In this document: positions 28,060-36,596 of the stretch, piece after piece | Layout of the letters: every line of letters begins with the position of its first letter | How positions within the stretch are numbered: position 1 is the stretch's first letter | Assembly (NCBI RefSeq): GCF_024168825.1 | Contig: NZ_JALJWH010000001.1 | Coordinates: 1,488,001-1,552,000 of the forward strand | DNA length: 64,000 nt | Source: Paenarthrobacter sp. A20 | GTDB taxonomy: Bacteria; Actinomycetota; Actinomycetes; Actinomycetales; Micrococcaceae | Direction of reading: 5' to 3' | Position numbers and translations under genes: made by a program | The notes under the pieces: model-generated | Databases searched by the model: none | What the model saw: the letters and a program-made list of their open reading frames with translations, nothing else | What the model was told of the DNA's origin: nothing

Positions 28060-28089
28060 CGCCGAGATGGCAAGAGTGCCAACTCGGCG
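28060..28089 (+). terminator. Hairpin, probable terminator after the methyltransferase
   Basis: CGCCGAG pairs with CTCGGCG and, after an A-A mismatch, TGGCA pairs with TGCCA around an AGAG loop. There is no clear T-run. Confidence 0.5.
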
Positions 28090-28215
28090 GAAGTGTTAAG
28101 TGCCACAGTGACCCGAAACACGGCGTCCCGGCGGATATCGCTAGGATGGGTGCTAGCCGTAAGCGGTCTACTCCAGGGTTACCAACCCACAGACGAATTC
28201 AGCATAGGAGTCACC

Positions 28216-29235
28216 ATGCCCATTGCAACCCCAGAGATTTACTCCGAGATGATCGACCGTGCGAAGGCTGGCGGATTCGCTTTCCCCGCGGTCAACGTGA
28301 CGTCGTCGCAGACTCTGAACGCTGCGATCCGCGGTTTCGCCGAGGCCGAATCCGATGGCATCATCCAGGTTTCCACCGGTGGCGCAGCCTACTGGTCCGG
28401 CGCTTCGGTCAAGGACATGGTGGCCGGTTCCCTGGGCTTCGCCGCGTTCGCCCGCGAAGTTGCCAAGAACTACAACGTCAACATCGCCCTGCACACGGAC
28501 CACTGCCCGCAGGACAAGCTGGCGGACTTCGTCCTGCCGTTGCTGGCCGCGTCCGAGGAAGCCGTCAAGGCCGGCAAGGACCCGATCTTCAACTCGCACA
28601 TGTGGGACGGCTCGCACGAGACCCTGTCGGAGAACCTGCGCATCGGCCGTGAACTGCTGGAGCGTGCCGCTGCTGCGAAGATCATCCTCGAGGTTGAAAT
28701 CGGCACTGTTGGTGGCGAGGAAGACGGTGTTGAGAACGAAATCAACGAGAAGCTTTACACCACCACCGAGGACGCGCTGGCCACGATCGAGGCACTGGGT
28801 GCCGGCGAAAACGGCCGCTACCTCACCGCGCTGACCTTCGGCAACGTGCACGGTGTGTACAAGCCGGGCAACGTGAAGCTCCGCCCGGAACTGCTTAAGC
28901 AGATCCAGGCCGAGGTTGGCGCGAAGATCGGCAAGGAAAACCCGTTTGACCTGGTGTTCCACGGCGGTTCGGGCTCCACGGAGCAGGAAATCGCTGACGC
29001 TGTTTCCTACGGTGTCATCAAGATGAACATCGACACTGACACCCAGTACGCGTTCACCCGTCCGGTGGCCGGGCACATGCTCGCCAACTACGACGGCGTG
29101 CTGAAGATCGACGGCGAAATGGGCAACAAGAAGACCTACGATCCCCGCGTTTGGGGTGCTTCGGCTGAAGCCGGTATGGCCGCGCGCATCGTCGAAGCCG
29201 CCCAGCAGCTCGGATCGGTGGGCAAGACCTTCTAA
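28216..29235 (+). CDS. fbaA: Class II fructose-bisphosphate aldolase
   Basis: A 339-residue zinc aldolase that cleaves fructose 1,6-bisphosphate to dihydroxyacetone phosphate and glyceraldehyde 3-phosphate in glycolysis and gluconeogenesis. It has the metal site HTDHC, the EIGTVGGEEDG loop, and FHGGSGST and MNIDTDTQ phosphate-binding segments. TAGGAG lies 5 bases before the ATG. The stop overlaps the next start by one base (TAATG), so the two genes form an operon. Confidence 0.95.
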   Translation: MPIATPEIYSEMIDRAKAGGFAFPAVNVTSSQTLNAAIRGFAEAESDGIIQVSTGGAAYWSGASVKDMVAGSLGFAAFAREVAKNYNVNIALHTDHCPQDKLADFVLPLLAASEEAVKAGKDPIFNSHMWDGSHETLSENLRIGRELLERAAAAKIILEVEIGTVGGEEDGVENEINEKLYTTTEDALATIEALGAGENGRYLTALTFGNVHGVYKPGNVKLRPELLKQIQAEVGAKIGKENPFDLVFHGGSGSTEQEIADAVSYGVIKMNIDTDTQYAFTRPVAGHMLANYDGVLKIDGEMGNKKTYDPRVWGASAEAGMAARIVEAAQQLGSVGKTF

Positions 29236-29657
29236 TGTCGGACGAATTCCGGAAGAACCTGATGGGGCCGGAGCCCACGCTCCTGCCCGCCGAAACCGAG
29301 ATCTACCAGCACCTGGCTCTCGGCAAGGAAGCACTGGACCTCGTGGAGAAGAACCCCACGTCGTCCCTGCTGTGGGCCATCCTCGCGGAGGAAGCCTGGG
29401 CCGAAGGCCGGACCATCGAGTCCTACGCCTACGCTCGTGTCGGCTACCACCGCGGCCTGGATTCCCTGCGCCGCAACGGGTGGCGCGGCGTCGGACCCAT
29501 CCCGTGGGAGCACGAGCCCAACCAGGGCTTCCTGCGTGCGCTCTACGCGCTGGGCCGTGCGGCCTCCGCTATCGGCGAGGCTGAAGAGCCGGAGCGGATC
29601 GAGAAGTTCCTGAACGACTCGGACCCCAAGGCCAAGGCAGCGCTCGAAGCCCGCTAA
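29235..29657 (+). CDS. DUF3151 family protein
   Basis: A 140-residue protein of the actinobacterial DUF3151 family, with the conserved segments WAILAEEAWAEG, ARVGYHRGLDSLRRNGWRG and WEHEPNQGFLRAL. No signal or membrane segment is seen. It is a regular neighbour of class II aldolase in this group of organisms, with unknown function. It is translationally coupled to fbaA here. Confidence 0.88.
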   Translation: MSDEFRKNLMGPEPTLLPAETEIYQHLALGKEALDLVEKNPTSSLLWAILAEEAWAEGRTIESYAYARVGYHRGLDSLRRNGWRGVGPIPWEHEPNQGFLRALYALGRAASAIGEAEEPERIEKFLNDSDPKAKAALEAR

Positions 29658-29673
29658 GGCATCAAAGCAATGA

Positions 29674-29720
29674 ACGACGGCGGCCCTCACCAAAAGGTGA
29701 GGGCCGCCGTCGTCGTTAAA
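29674..29720. terminator. Bidirectional terminator, GACGGCGG-type hairpin
   Basis: A perfect 18-bp stem (29674-29691 with 29696-29713) around an AAAA loop, followed by CGTTAAAA. It sits between convergent genes. Closely similar hairpins occur at 33870, 39851 and 55311. Confidence 0.92.
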
Positions 29721-29724
29721 AGCG

Positions 29725-30546
29725 TTAGTCCGTGACCGCTGCGTGGCGGGGTCGCCCGAGCGGGACCACCAGCGGCGTGTGCGTCACGGGGTCGTCGATG
29801 ATTTGGCAGGCCATGCCGAACACGTCCTCCACCAAGGACTCGGTGATCACGTCAGCGGGAGCCCCTTCGGCCACTACCACGCCGTCTTTCATGGCGATGA
29901 TGTGGTCTGCGTAGCGGCTGGCATGGTTGAGGTCGTGCAGCACTGCGACCAGCGTGTGGCCCTTGTCCAGGTTGAGCTCGCGGAAGAGTTCCAACAGTTC
30001 GATCTGGTGTGCGATATCAAGGAACGTGGTGGGCTCGTCCAGGAGCATCAGCGGCGTCTGCTGGGCGAGAACCATGGCCACCCACACACGCTGGCGCTGG
30101 CCGCCGGAGAGCTCGTCAACCAGCCGCCCGGACAATGCGGCGACGCCGGTGGCATCCATGGCTTCCACGACGGCCATTTCATCGGCTTCGGACCATTGCC
30201 GCAGCAGTTTCTGGTGCGGGTACCGGCCTCGTGCCACGAGGTCGGCCACGGTGATGCCGTCGGGTGCGATGGAGGACTGCGGCAGCAACCCGAGGCGCCG
30301 GGAGAGTTCCTTCGAGGGCAGCGCGGTCACGGATTTGCCGTCCAGCAGCACCTGTCCGCTGCGCGGCTTGATGAGCCGGGCGAGGGCGCGCAGGAGCGTG
30401 GACTTGCCGCAGGCGTTGGGCCCCACGATCACGGTGAACTTTCCCTCGGGGATGCGCACGTTGAGGTTCTCGGAGATGATGCGTTGCTCGTAGCCGATGG
30501 TCAGGGCTTCGGCGTGGAGCTGCGGAGCAGAAGTAGTGAGGATCAT
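29725..30546 (-). CDS. Siderophore-iron ABC transporter ATP-binding protein
   Basis: A 273-residue ATPase of the FecE/FepC group. It has Walker A GPNACGKST, the signature LSGGQRQRVWVAM, Walker B LMLLDEPTTFLD and the H-loop in LHDLNHA. The start at 30546 follows AAGGA and overlaps the permease stop as ATGA. It is the third gene of a minus-strand unit with two FecCD permeases and powers import of ferric siderophore. Confidence 0.92.
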   Translation of the reverse strand: MILTTSAPQLHAEALTIGYEQRIISENLNVRIPEGKFTVIVGPNACGKSTLLRALARLIKPRSGQVLLDGKSVTALPSKELSRRLGLLPQSSIAPDGITVADLVARGRYPHQKLLRQWSEADEMAVVEAMDATGVAALSGRLVDELSGGQRQRVWVAMVLAQQTPLMLLDEPTTFLDIAHQIELLELFRELNLDKGHTLVAVLHDLNHASRYADHIIAMKDGVVVAEGAPADVITESLVEDVFGMACQIIDDPVTHTPLVVPLGRPRHAAVTD

Positions 30547-31607
30547 GATTTCCTTGCTTCCCTGGCCAGCAGCCAGACGAGGTAGATACCGCCGATGCAT
30601 ACCGTCACAACGCCGACGGGGAGCTGGATCGGAGAGAACAGGCGTTGCGCGGCGAGGTCGCTCGCCACCAGCAGGAAGGCACCCATCACTGCGGACGGAA
30701 CCAAGGTGATGCCGGCGCTCCCGGTGAGCCGACGGGCCAACTGCGGGGCGGCGAGGGCGACGAACGCTATGGGACCGGCCACTGCCGTCACAGCCGCAGT
30801 GAGCGCCACGCCCAGGCTGAGCAGCAACAAACGGGTGGGTTCCGCCCGGACGCCCAAGGCGCGTGCGGCGTCGTCGCCCATTTCCAGGAGTTGCATCCGA
30901 CGCGTCACGGCCAGCGTGGCCAAGCCAACCACAACAACCACGACGGCGGCAGGCGCCGCTTGCTCCCACGTGATGCCGTTGAGGGACCCGGCTCCCCAAA
31001 CGGCTGCCGCCAGGGCGGCTTCAAGTTCGGCCTGCAGGATGAGCCAGTGATTCAAGGCGGCCAGCATTGCGCTGATGCCGATGCCCACGATGATGAGCCG
31101 GAAGCCTTGGGAGCCGCGGCGGTAAGCCAGCAAATAGACGGCCAGAGCGGTGAGGACGCCACCCACAAGGGCGCCCGCTGCGATGCCAAGGTAGCCCCCA
31201 CCAACTGTCAGCATCACGATCAGCGCACCAGTGTAGGCGCCTGTGTTGAAGCCGATGATGTCCGGGCTGCCCAAAGGGTTGCGGGTCATGGACTGGAAAA
31301 TGCCGCCGCTCATGCCCAGGGCGGCACCGAACACCAACGCCGCCAGCACACGAGGGAGACGCCACTCCATGACGATGGTCTGTGCAAGTCCCGGGGCATC
31401 TCCGGTGAAGGCTTGCAGGACCTGTTGCACAGTGACGTCGTAGTCGCCGGTGGCCAGTGAAACCACGGCCACGGCAAGCGCGGCCAGGAGCAGCGGGATG
31501 CAGACGAGGATGCTGCGGACATCGAACCGGAGGCTCAGCGAGCGGTTGCGAAGCAGGACGGTGGGCCGGCCAAAGTCCACTCGAGTCCCGGGGTCCAGGC
31601 GACTCAT
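30543..31607 (-). CDS. FecCD-family siderophore permease (FepG-like)
   Basis: A 354-residue permease with about 9-10 membrane helices. FecCD markers are present: EWRLPRVLAALVFGAALGMSG, RNPLGSPDIIGF, and the late GPIAFVALAAPQLARRL. It overlaps both neighbours by four bases (ATGA), so the three genes are tightly coupled. It forms a heterodimer with the next permease. Confidence 0.92.
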   Translation of the reverse strand: MSRLDPGTRVDFGRPTVLLRNRSLSLRFDVRSILVCIPLLLAALAVAVVSLATGDYDVTVQQVLQAFTGDAPGLAQTIVMEWRLPRVLAALVFGAALGMSGGIFQSMTRNPLGSPDIIGFNTGAYTGALIVMLTVGGGYLGIAAGALVGGVLTALAVYLLAYRRGSQGFRLIIVGIGISAMLAALNHWLILQAELEAALAAAVWGAGSLNGITWEQAAPAAVVVVVVGLATLAVTRRMQLLEMGDDAARALGVRAEPTRLLLLSLGVALTAAVTAVAGPIAFVALAAPQLARRLTGSAGITLVPSAVMGAFLLVASDLAAQRLFSPIQLPVGVVTVCIGGIYLVWLLAREARKS

Positions 31608-32662
31608 AGTCCGCTCACCTTCCGGCGCCGCGCCAACGCGATCAGCACGGGAGCACCGATGAACGCGGTCACCACTCCCACTTGGAGCTCACCGGGTGCG
31701 GCAACCCTGCCAACGACGTCGGACACCAGCAGCAGGATGGGGGAGAGCACCACGGTGGTGGCCAGGATCCACCGCTGGTCCGGGCCCACGATCCACCGGG
31801 CCACGTGCGGAATCATGAGCCCCACGAATCCGATGGCTCCGGCACCGGCCGTTGCTGCGCCGCTCAGGAGGGTGATGGAAATAATCCCCAGGATGCGCGT
31901 GCGGTTGACGTTGGCCCCCAGGGAGGTGGCGAGGTCGTCGCCCAGCGCCACGGCATTGAGTCCGCGGACGCAGAACAACGCCACCAGCAGGCCCGCGCCC
32001 ATGAACGGCGCCACAGTCAGGACCGACTCCATGCTGCGCGTGTCCAGTGAGCCGATGCTCCACGAGCGCAGGTGGTCAAAAGCTTTCGGATTCAGGAGCG
32101 TGAGCCCGGATCCAATGCCGGTGAGCACCGCGCCCAAGGCCACTCCGGCCAGCGTCAGCCGGATCGGATTCACCACGTTCCTGCCGGAAGTGCCGATCAA
32201 GTACACGGCCGCCGTTGTGAGGATGGCGCCGGCAAACGCGAACCAGATGTAACCACTCAGGGAACCAACGCCGAAGACGCCGATCGCCAGCACGATCGCG
32301 AAGGATGCGCCGGCGTTGACGCCCAGGATGCCAGGATCTGCCAGCGGATTCCGCGTGATCGCCTGGATCAGCGCGCCGGCTACACCCAGGGCGACTCCGA
32401 CGGCGATCCCCATCAAGGTACGCGGCAGGCGGCTTTCCAGAATGATCGCGTGATCTGCCGTGTCCTGTGGGTTGGTGAACGCTTCCAGGACGGTGGCAGC
32501 CGGGATGAACTTCGCCCCGATGCCCAGGCTCAACATCACGGCACCCAGGAGTACCGCCGCGGCAAGGGCCAGGAAGACGATCCGCCAGCGGGATTTATTG
32601 ACGACGCCGGAATGCGGCACCGCGCCGGCAGCCGGAAGGGCGGGAGCGGCTACTTGGGACAT
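31604..32662 (-). CDS. FecCD-family siderophore permease (FepD-like)
   Basis: A 352-residue permease of the FecCD family, first gene of the minus-strand unit. It has ESRLPRTLMGIAVGVALGVAGA, RNPLADPGILGVN and GFVGLMIPHVARW. The ATG at 32662 gives a normal short N-terminus; the frame stays open to an ATG at 32695, but neither shows a strong ribosome site. The shared promoter region to the receptor gene holds an iron box. Confidence 0.9.
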   Translation of the reverse strand: MSQVAAPALPAAGAVPHSGVVNKSRWRIVFLALAAAVLLGAVMLSLGIGAKFIPAATVLEAFTNPQDTADHAIILESRLPRTLMGIAVGVALGVAGALIQAITRNPLADPGILGVNAGASFAIVLAIGVFGVGSLSGYIWFAFAGAILTTAAVYLIGTSGRNVVNPIRLTLAGVALGAVLTGIGSGLTLLNPKAFDHLRSWSIGSLDTRSMESVLTVAPFMGAGLLVALFCVRGLNAVALGDDLATSLGANVNRTRILGIISITLLSGAATAGAGAIGFVGLMIPHVARWIVGPDQRWILATTVVLSPILLLVSDVVGRVAAPGELQVGVVTAFIGAPVLIALARRRKVSGL

Positions 32663-32767
32663 AGCGCCGTCATGTGGGACACAGCAGGGGACCATTCCGG
32701 AGAGGTGGGGCGGTAATAGGGGGCGATCCCGTGACTGTTGTCACAACGTCACGGAAGTGTGCCTTAA

Positions 32768-32786
32768 TTAGGTTAGCCTTACCCAG
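32768..32786. promoter_or_regulatory. DtxR/IdeR-type iron box
   Basis: TTAGGTTAGCCTTACCCAG matches 15 of 19 positions of the DtxR/IdeR consensus, including the entire left half. It lies in the promoter region between the divergent permease and receptor genes, as expected for iron repression of both. Confidence 0.75.
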
Positions 32787-32830
32787 TGAAAAATGACGAT
32801 TTTGAAGTACAGCCGCGTAAGGCTTCCCGC

Positions 32831-33838
32831 ATGCGCAAGCTTTCCATGAAGGTGGCCGGAGTCGCCTTGGTAGCTGGCCTCCTTGCGGGCTGCGGCGCCA
32901 GTGGTGGCTCGGGCTCCAGTGCCGGCAACGCGGATGTTGCAACGGGCGGATCCAAGTTCACTACTGCGGACCAGGAAACGGCCAAGCTCGGCACGGACGC
33001 CGCCCCCGGCGTTTTCCCGCGTACCCTGAAGCACGCCAACGGTGAGACCACCTTGGAGAAGAAGCCCACACGCGTGGTGGTCCTCGACACCGGGGAGCTG
33101 GACGACGTCGTGACCCTTGGCATCACGCCGGTAGGGATGGCCACCACCGAAGGCGCCAACCCTGTCCCCACGTACTTGGCTGACAAGGTCAAGGATGTGG
33201 CTTCGGTAGGCACCATCCAGGACCTTAACCTCGAAGCAATCGCTGCGCTGAAGCCGGACCTCATCCTGGGCAGCCAGCTCCGCGCCGACAAACTGTACAA
33301 GCAACTGTCCGCCATTGCCCCCACAGTCTTCAGCATCCGCCCCGGCTTCCCGTGGAAAGAGAACTTCCTCCTGGTGGGCAAGTCCTTGGGCGAGGAAGAC
33401 AAAGCCGTCAAGGCCTTGAACGACTACCAAACGGAAGCGGACGCCCTCAAGGCAGACGTCAAGGGCGATCCCAAAATCTCGCTGGTCCGCTTCCTGCCGG
33501 GCAAGATCCGCCTCTATGCGAACAAGTCACTGATCGGCGTCATCCTGAAGGACGCTGGCCTGGACCGTCCCGAGAACCAGAATATTGACGAACTCGCCGC
33601 CGAGATTTCGGCCGAAAACATCGAGCAAGGGGATGCAGACTGGATCTTCTACAGCAGCTACGGTGACCCCGCTGCCACCGGCGAAACGTCCGTGGTTGAA
33701 GGCGCTGTCTGGCCTAAGCTCGGTGCCGTCAAAGCCGGCCAGGCCAAGGCCGTCAGCGACGACGTCTGGTTCCTCGGCCTCGGCCCCACCGGCGCCCAGC
33801 TGATCCTCAAGGACCTCCGGAGCATGCTGGTCGGCTAA
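32831..33838 (+). CDS. Iron-siderophore ABC transporter substrate-binding lipoprotein
   Basis: A 335-residue receptor of the FepB/FhuD fold. The lipoprotein signal is short and basic, with lipobox L-L-A-G-C, followed by a Gly/Ser linker. The mature part opens with the usual KKPTRVVVLDTGELD, and has LEAIAALKPDLILGSQL. ATG 32831 has TAAGG 8 bases before it. A GTG at 32786 would abut the iron box and leave no ribosome site, so it is less likely. It is divergent from its permease genes. Confidence 0.88.
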   Translation: MRKLSMKVAGVALVAGLLAGCGASGGSGSSAGNADVATGGSKFTTADQETAKLGTDAAPGVFPRTLKHANGETTLEKKPTRVVVLDTGELDDVVTLGITPVGMATTEGANPVPTYLADKVKDVASVGTIQDLNLEAIAALKPDLILGSQLRADKLYKQLSAIAPTVFSIRPGFPWKENFLLVGKSLGEEDKAVKALNDYQTEADALKADVKGDPKISLVRFLPGKIRLYANKSLIGVILKDAGLDRPENQNIDELAAEISAENIEQGDADWIFYSSYGDPAATGETSVVEGAVWPKLGAVKAGQAKAVSDDVWFLGLGPTGAQLILKDLRSMLVG

Positions 33839-33869
33839 CGCCTCCACCCCAAAACAAGCACCCCAACGT

Positions 33870-33914
33870 ACGACAGCGGCCCCCACCAAAAGGTGAGGGC
33901 CGCCGTCGTCGTTA
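33870..33914. terminator. GACGGCGG-type hairpin terminator
   Basis: An 18-bp stem with two mismatches around AAAA. The right 28 bases are the same as in the terminator at 29674, including GGCCGCCGTCGTCGTTAA. It ends the receptor gene. Confidence 0.85.
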
Positions 33915-33919
33915 ATTCG

Positions 33920-33983
33920 CCCAAGTAGGTCGCATTTGTGCGCGTATTGAGCGCTCAAAACGCGCACAAATGCGACTCAGTTG
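33920..33983. repeat. Very long near-perfect palindrome
   Basis: A 17-bp arm at 33929-33945 pairs perfectly with 33960-33976. The loop is itself the palindrome TTGAGCGCTCAA, so only one A-A mismatch per side breaks a 48-base palindrome. Weaker pairing (CCCAA/TTGGG) extends it to 64 bases. It lies between convergent genes, directly after a terminator. It has no T-run. Confidence 0.88.
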
Positions 33984-33990
33984 GGTACGG

Positions 33991-34623
33991 CTAGGCCTTG
34001 CGGGGGATGCCCGTGCGTGCCATGGCCTCGGCGTAGGCGCCGTGGATGGCATCCAGGTATTCCTGCTGGCGTGCCGGAGTTCCGGCGAAGGAGCGGCCAC
34101 CGAGCGAGCGGACCTTGAAGGTCTTGAAGCCGCGGCGGGCGATGCTGGCCGGAGCAGCCTTCATGAGCTGGTCGGCGAGGCGGTGGGCCTCATTGCCGTG
34201 CGCCACCAGTGCGGAGGTGCGCGGGAGGAGCTGGAGGAGGCGCAGCAAAGGCTTGAGGCCTTCGGTGATGTTGGCCGGCGTGAGCTTGCCCGGTTCCTCG
34301 GTGGGTTCGATCCACGGGTACGCGTTCCACGGAATCATGAGCTCGGGGCGGAGGCCAAGCTGCCACTGCATGCCGAGCATGCGGGTGGCGGCTTCGTCGT
34401 CACCAGGGGTGATGAAGCCCTCGCCGGTGTTGGTGCGCTGATTGGAGAAAAGGCTGACGATGCGGCAGTCATCCATGCTGTGGGCGGGGTCGATGTAAAG
34501 GACCTCGCTGCCCGGCTTCTGCTCCTTGATGGAGTCGCACAGCTCGTTGACCTCGGCGATGTGCGGTTCGTAGCGGCGGTTCCAGAGGATTTCTTCGGGT
34601 GATTCAGTCGCCAGTTCTTGCAT
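33991..34623 (-). CDS. Uracil-DNA glycosylase-superfamily-like protein
   Basis: A 210-residue cytoplasmic protein. The order of segments LYIDPAHS, SNQRTNTGEGFITPGDDEAA and MIPWNAYPW, then a leucine-rich LLRLLQLLP strand ending ALVAHGNEA, resembles distant UDG-superfamily proteins annotated in actinobacteria. The usual catalytic motifs of family 1 UDG are not seen, so base-excision activity is uncertain. It stands alone on the minus strand. AGGAG lies 13 bases upstream of the ATG. Confidence 0.55.
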   Translation of the reverse strand: MQELATESPEEILWNRRYEPHIAEVNELCDSIKEQKPGSEVLYIDPAHSMDDCRIVSLFSNQRTNTGEGFITPGDDEAATRMLGMQWQLGLRPELMIPWNAYPWIEPTEEPGKLTPANITEGLKPLLRLLQLLPRTSALVAHGNEAHRLADQLMKAAPASIARRGFKTFKVRSLGGRSFAGTPARQQEYLDAIHGAYAEAMARTGIPRKA

Positions 34624-34865
34624 CAGGGGTTAGGTCTCCTAGGTGTTACAGCGCACCATTCCAAGGGGCCGCGGGCATGCCGCAGCCGAACCTCAAAGGG
34701 TGCTGTTGGGGGCTAACTAACCTTACCGGACTATGGGGGTTAACGGGGCCCGCTCCGGCGCGCCCCGAAATGCGACGCGGCGTGTTGCCCGGAAACGTGT
34801 CGGGTATCTCGACGGCGGCGGTCAAGTCTCGACGACGGCCCGCGGGGTCGTGCATGATGCGGCAT

Positions 34866-35204
34866 ATGGAGAAACAAGAACCGTCCGCTGCCGCCCTTTC
34901 CGCTTTCGAGGGCCTGGGCGCAGAACTTGCCGCGGCCGGCGTCGTCATGGGAAAGATGTTCGGGGCCAGTTCGCTCATGCTGAACAAGAAGGCGTTGGCC
35001 TGCTTGAACGGCGACAAGGTGGTCTTCAAACTCGGCCGGGACACCGCGGAGCACGCCCGTGCGCTTGATCTGCCGGGCGCGGTGTTGTTTGATCCGTCAG
35101 GAATGAAGCGCCCGTTCAAGGACTGGGTTGAAGTACCTTTTTCCTGCAACGAAGAGTGGCCCGCGTTCGCCGAAGCTGCGCTGCAGTTCGTGGCCGGTGA
35201 GTGA
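34866..35204 (+). CDS. TfoX N-terminal-domain protein
   Basis: A 112-residue protein with the TfoX_N pattern: a GKMFGASSLMLNKKALACL hairpin, then VVFKLG, and a final RPFKDWVEVP. TfoX proteins take part in competence regulation in proteobacteria, but the stand-alone N-terminal domain in actinobacteria has no established role. The ATG at 34866 gives the family length; an open frame extends further upstream but is not homologous. Confidence 0.75.
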   Translation: MEKQEPSAAALSAFEGLGAELAAAGVVMGKMFGASSLMLNKKALACLNGDKVVFKLGRDTAEHARALDLPGAVLFDPSGMKRPFKDWVEVPFSCNEEWPAFAEAALQFVAGE

Positions 35205-35315
35205 TTAACCCTTAAGTGCCGGTCAGCGCCGCTGCTGTCCACCCGAGTAGAAGATGGGTTGGAAGGGGAGCCATTTGGCGACCCGTCACGCGCCAACACT
35301 CATCTCGGGGGAACA

Positions 35316-35933
35316 ATGGTTGCACATGAAGTAGCTTCACCGGAAACAAGGCAGCGTCACAGCAAGGCACCCAAGGTCCGCGCTTTCCTGGCCGGTGGGC
35401 TGGTACTCGGAGTAGGCGCTGCGATTACCTTGGCAGCGTGGAACGACTCCGAATTTGCCCAAGGCACCTTCACCGCTGGTTCGTTCAACCTTGAGGGCAG
35501 CACGGACGGCACGGCGTTCGGAGAGAACCCGGTTGCGACACCGGCAACGCTTGGCTTCACTGCCACGCCGTCCAACCTTTCACCGGGGGACGTGGTCACG
35601 GCGCCCTTCGCGGTCAGGCTGGATGATGCCACCACCAACGACGCCACCGTCACCGTCTCAACTGAAGCATCAACGGGTGCACTGACCGGTCTCACGTACT
35701 CCCTCACGCAATCGACGGATTTTGGGTGCGCCGAACCAGTGGACACCACGTTGGTGGCAGCCGGACAAGTACTGGGGACGACGCCGGGCAGTGTCACCTT
35801 TGCGCTGACGCAGGGAGCGGGCACCAATCCGGGCGATGCAGTGAACCTGTGCTTCCGGATCACGGCCGACGATGACCTCGTCCAGTCCCAAACCGGGACC
35901 ACCACCTGGGAATTCGCCGCGCAATCGCAGTGA
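35316..35933 (+). CDS. Secreted protein with SipW-type signal sequence (1)
   Basis: A 205-residue exported protein. The N-terminus has a long basic region, then a hydrophobic helix FLAGGLVLGVGAAITLAAW and the after-cleavage pattern NDSEFAQGTFTAGSF, the hallmark of TasA/CalY-type substrates of SipW signal peptidases. The rest is a beta-rich domain with two cysteines. A GGGGGAA ribosome site precedes the ATG. It opens a five-gene unit with a second substrate, a SipW peptidase, an LAXTG protein and a third substrate. Confidence 0.8.
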   Translation: MVAHEVASPETRQRHSKAPKVRAFLAGGLVLGVGAAITLAAWNDSEFAQGTFTAGSFNLEGSTDGTAFGENPVATPATLGFTATPSNLSPGDVVTAPFAVRLDDATTNDATVTVSTEASTGALTGLTYSLTQSTDFGCAEPVDTTLVAAGQVLGTTPGSVTFALTQGAGTNPGDAVNLCFRITADDDLVQSQTGTTTWEFAAQSQ

Positions 35934-35936
35934 TCC

Positions 35937-36596
35937 ATGGGTCGTCGACAAGCCAAGACCAAGCACGGTGCGGTTGCCCTGCGCATCCGTGCGATCCTCG
36001 CCGGGGCGTTGGTGCTGGGGCTCGGCAGCTCAGTGACCCTGGCGTCCTGGACTGACAGCGACTTTGCCGGTGGCTCCTTCGGGGCGAGCGTTTTCCAAAC
36101 GGAATCCAATGTCACCAAGCCGTACAGCGCCGCAGGCGCATGGAATACCAATGACGTGTCTCCGGGCGGCACGCTGGTGTTCGCCGCTACTGCGATGAGC
36201 CCTGGCACTGTGGCCTATGCACCGTTCGCCATCCGGACCAAAGCCACCTCGGTAGCCGGCGAGGTGGTCCTCGGGGTTCCGGTGGTGACCAGCAGCGGTA
36301 CCGGAAACGCGGACCTGGGGGCGGCGCTCAGATACCGCGTGGTCCGGTCGGCCACCTGCGACGCGTCGTCGTTTACCGGGACGCCAACGTTCGTGGTGGG
36401 CAGCGACGGAGCCAAACCGTTCACGCAAGGGCAGGCGGCCGGCGTCGTAAATCCCCTGGCCGCCGCAACAGCGACGCTTCCCGGGGCTCCGACGCAGTTC
36501 TGCTTCGAGGTCACCCTTCCCCTTGGCGCAAACAATGCCCTGCAAGGCCAGACCGCCACCGCAACCTGGCAATTTACTGCCACCTCAAGCTCATGA
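35937..36596 (+). CDS. Secreted protein with SipW-type signal sequence (2)
   Basis: A 219-residue paralogue-like partner of the first gene. After a basic head it shows ILAGALVLGLGSSVTLASW then TDSDFAGGSFGASVF, again the SipW-dependent pattern. The mature domain is Thr/Ala/Val-rich with two cysteines, probably an immunoglobulin-like beta fold. It starts 3 bases after the previous stop and overlaps the peptidase start as ATGA, which ties substrate and peptidase production together. Confidence 0.8.
   Translation: MGRRQAKTKHGAVALRIRAILAGALVLGLGSSVTLASWTDSDFAGGSFGASVFQTESNVTKPYSAAGAWNTNDVSPGGTLVFAATAMSPGTVAYAPFAIRTKATSVAGEVVLGVPVVTSSGTGNADLGAALRYRVVRSATCDASSFTGTPTFVVGSDGAKPFTQGQAAGVVNPLAAATATLPGAPTQFCFEVTLPLGANNALQGQTATATWQFTATSSS

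Noticed and set aside
34599..34865. N-terminal extension of the TfoX-like protein
   Set aside because: The extra 89 codons do not resemble the family, contain a divergent promoter region, and the ATG at 34866 gives the normal length.
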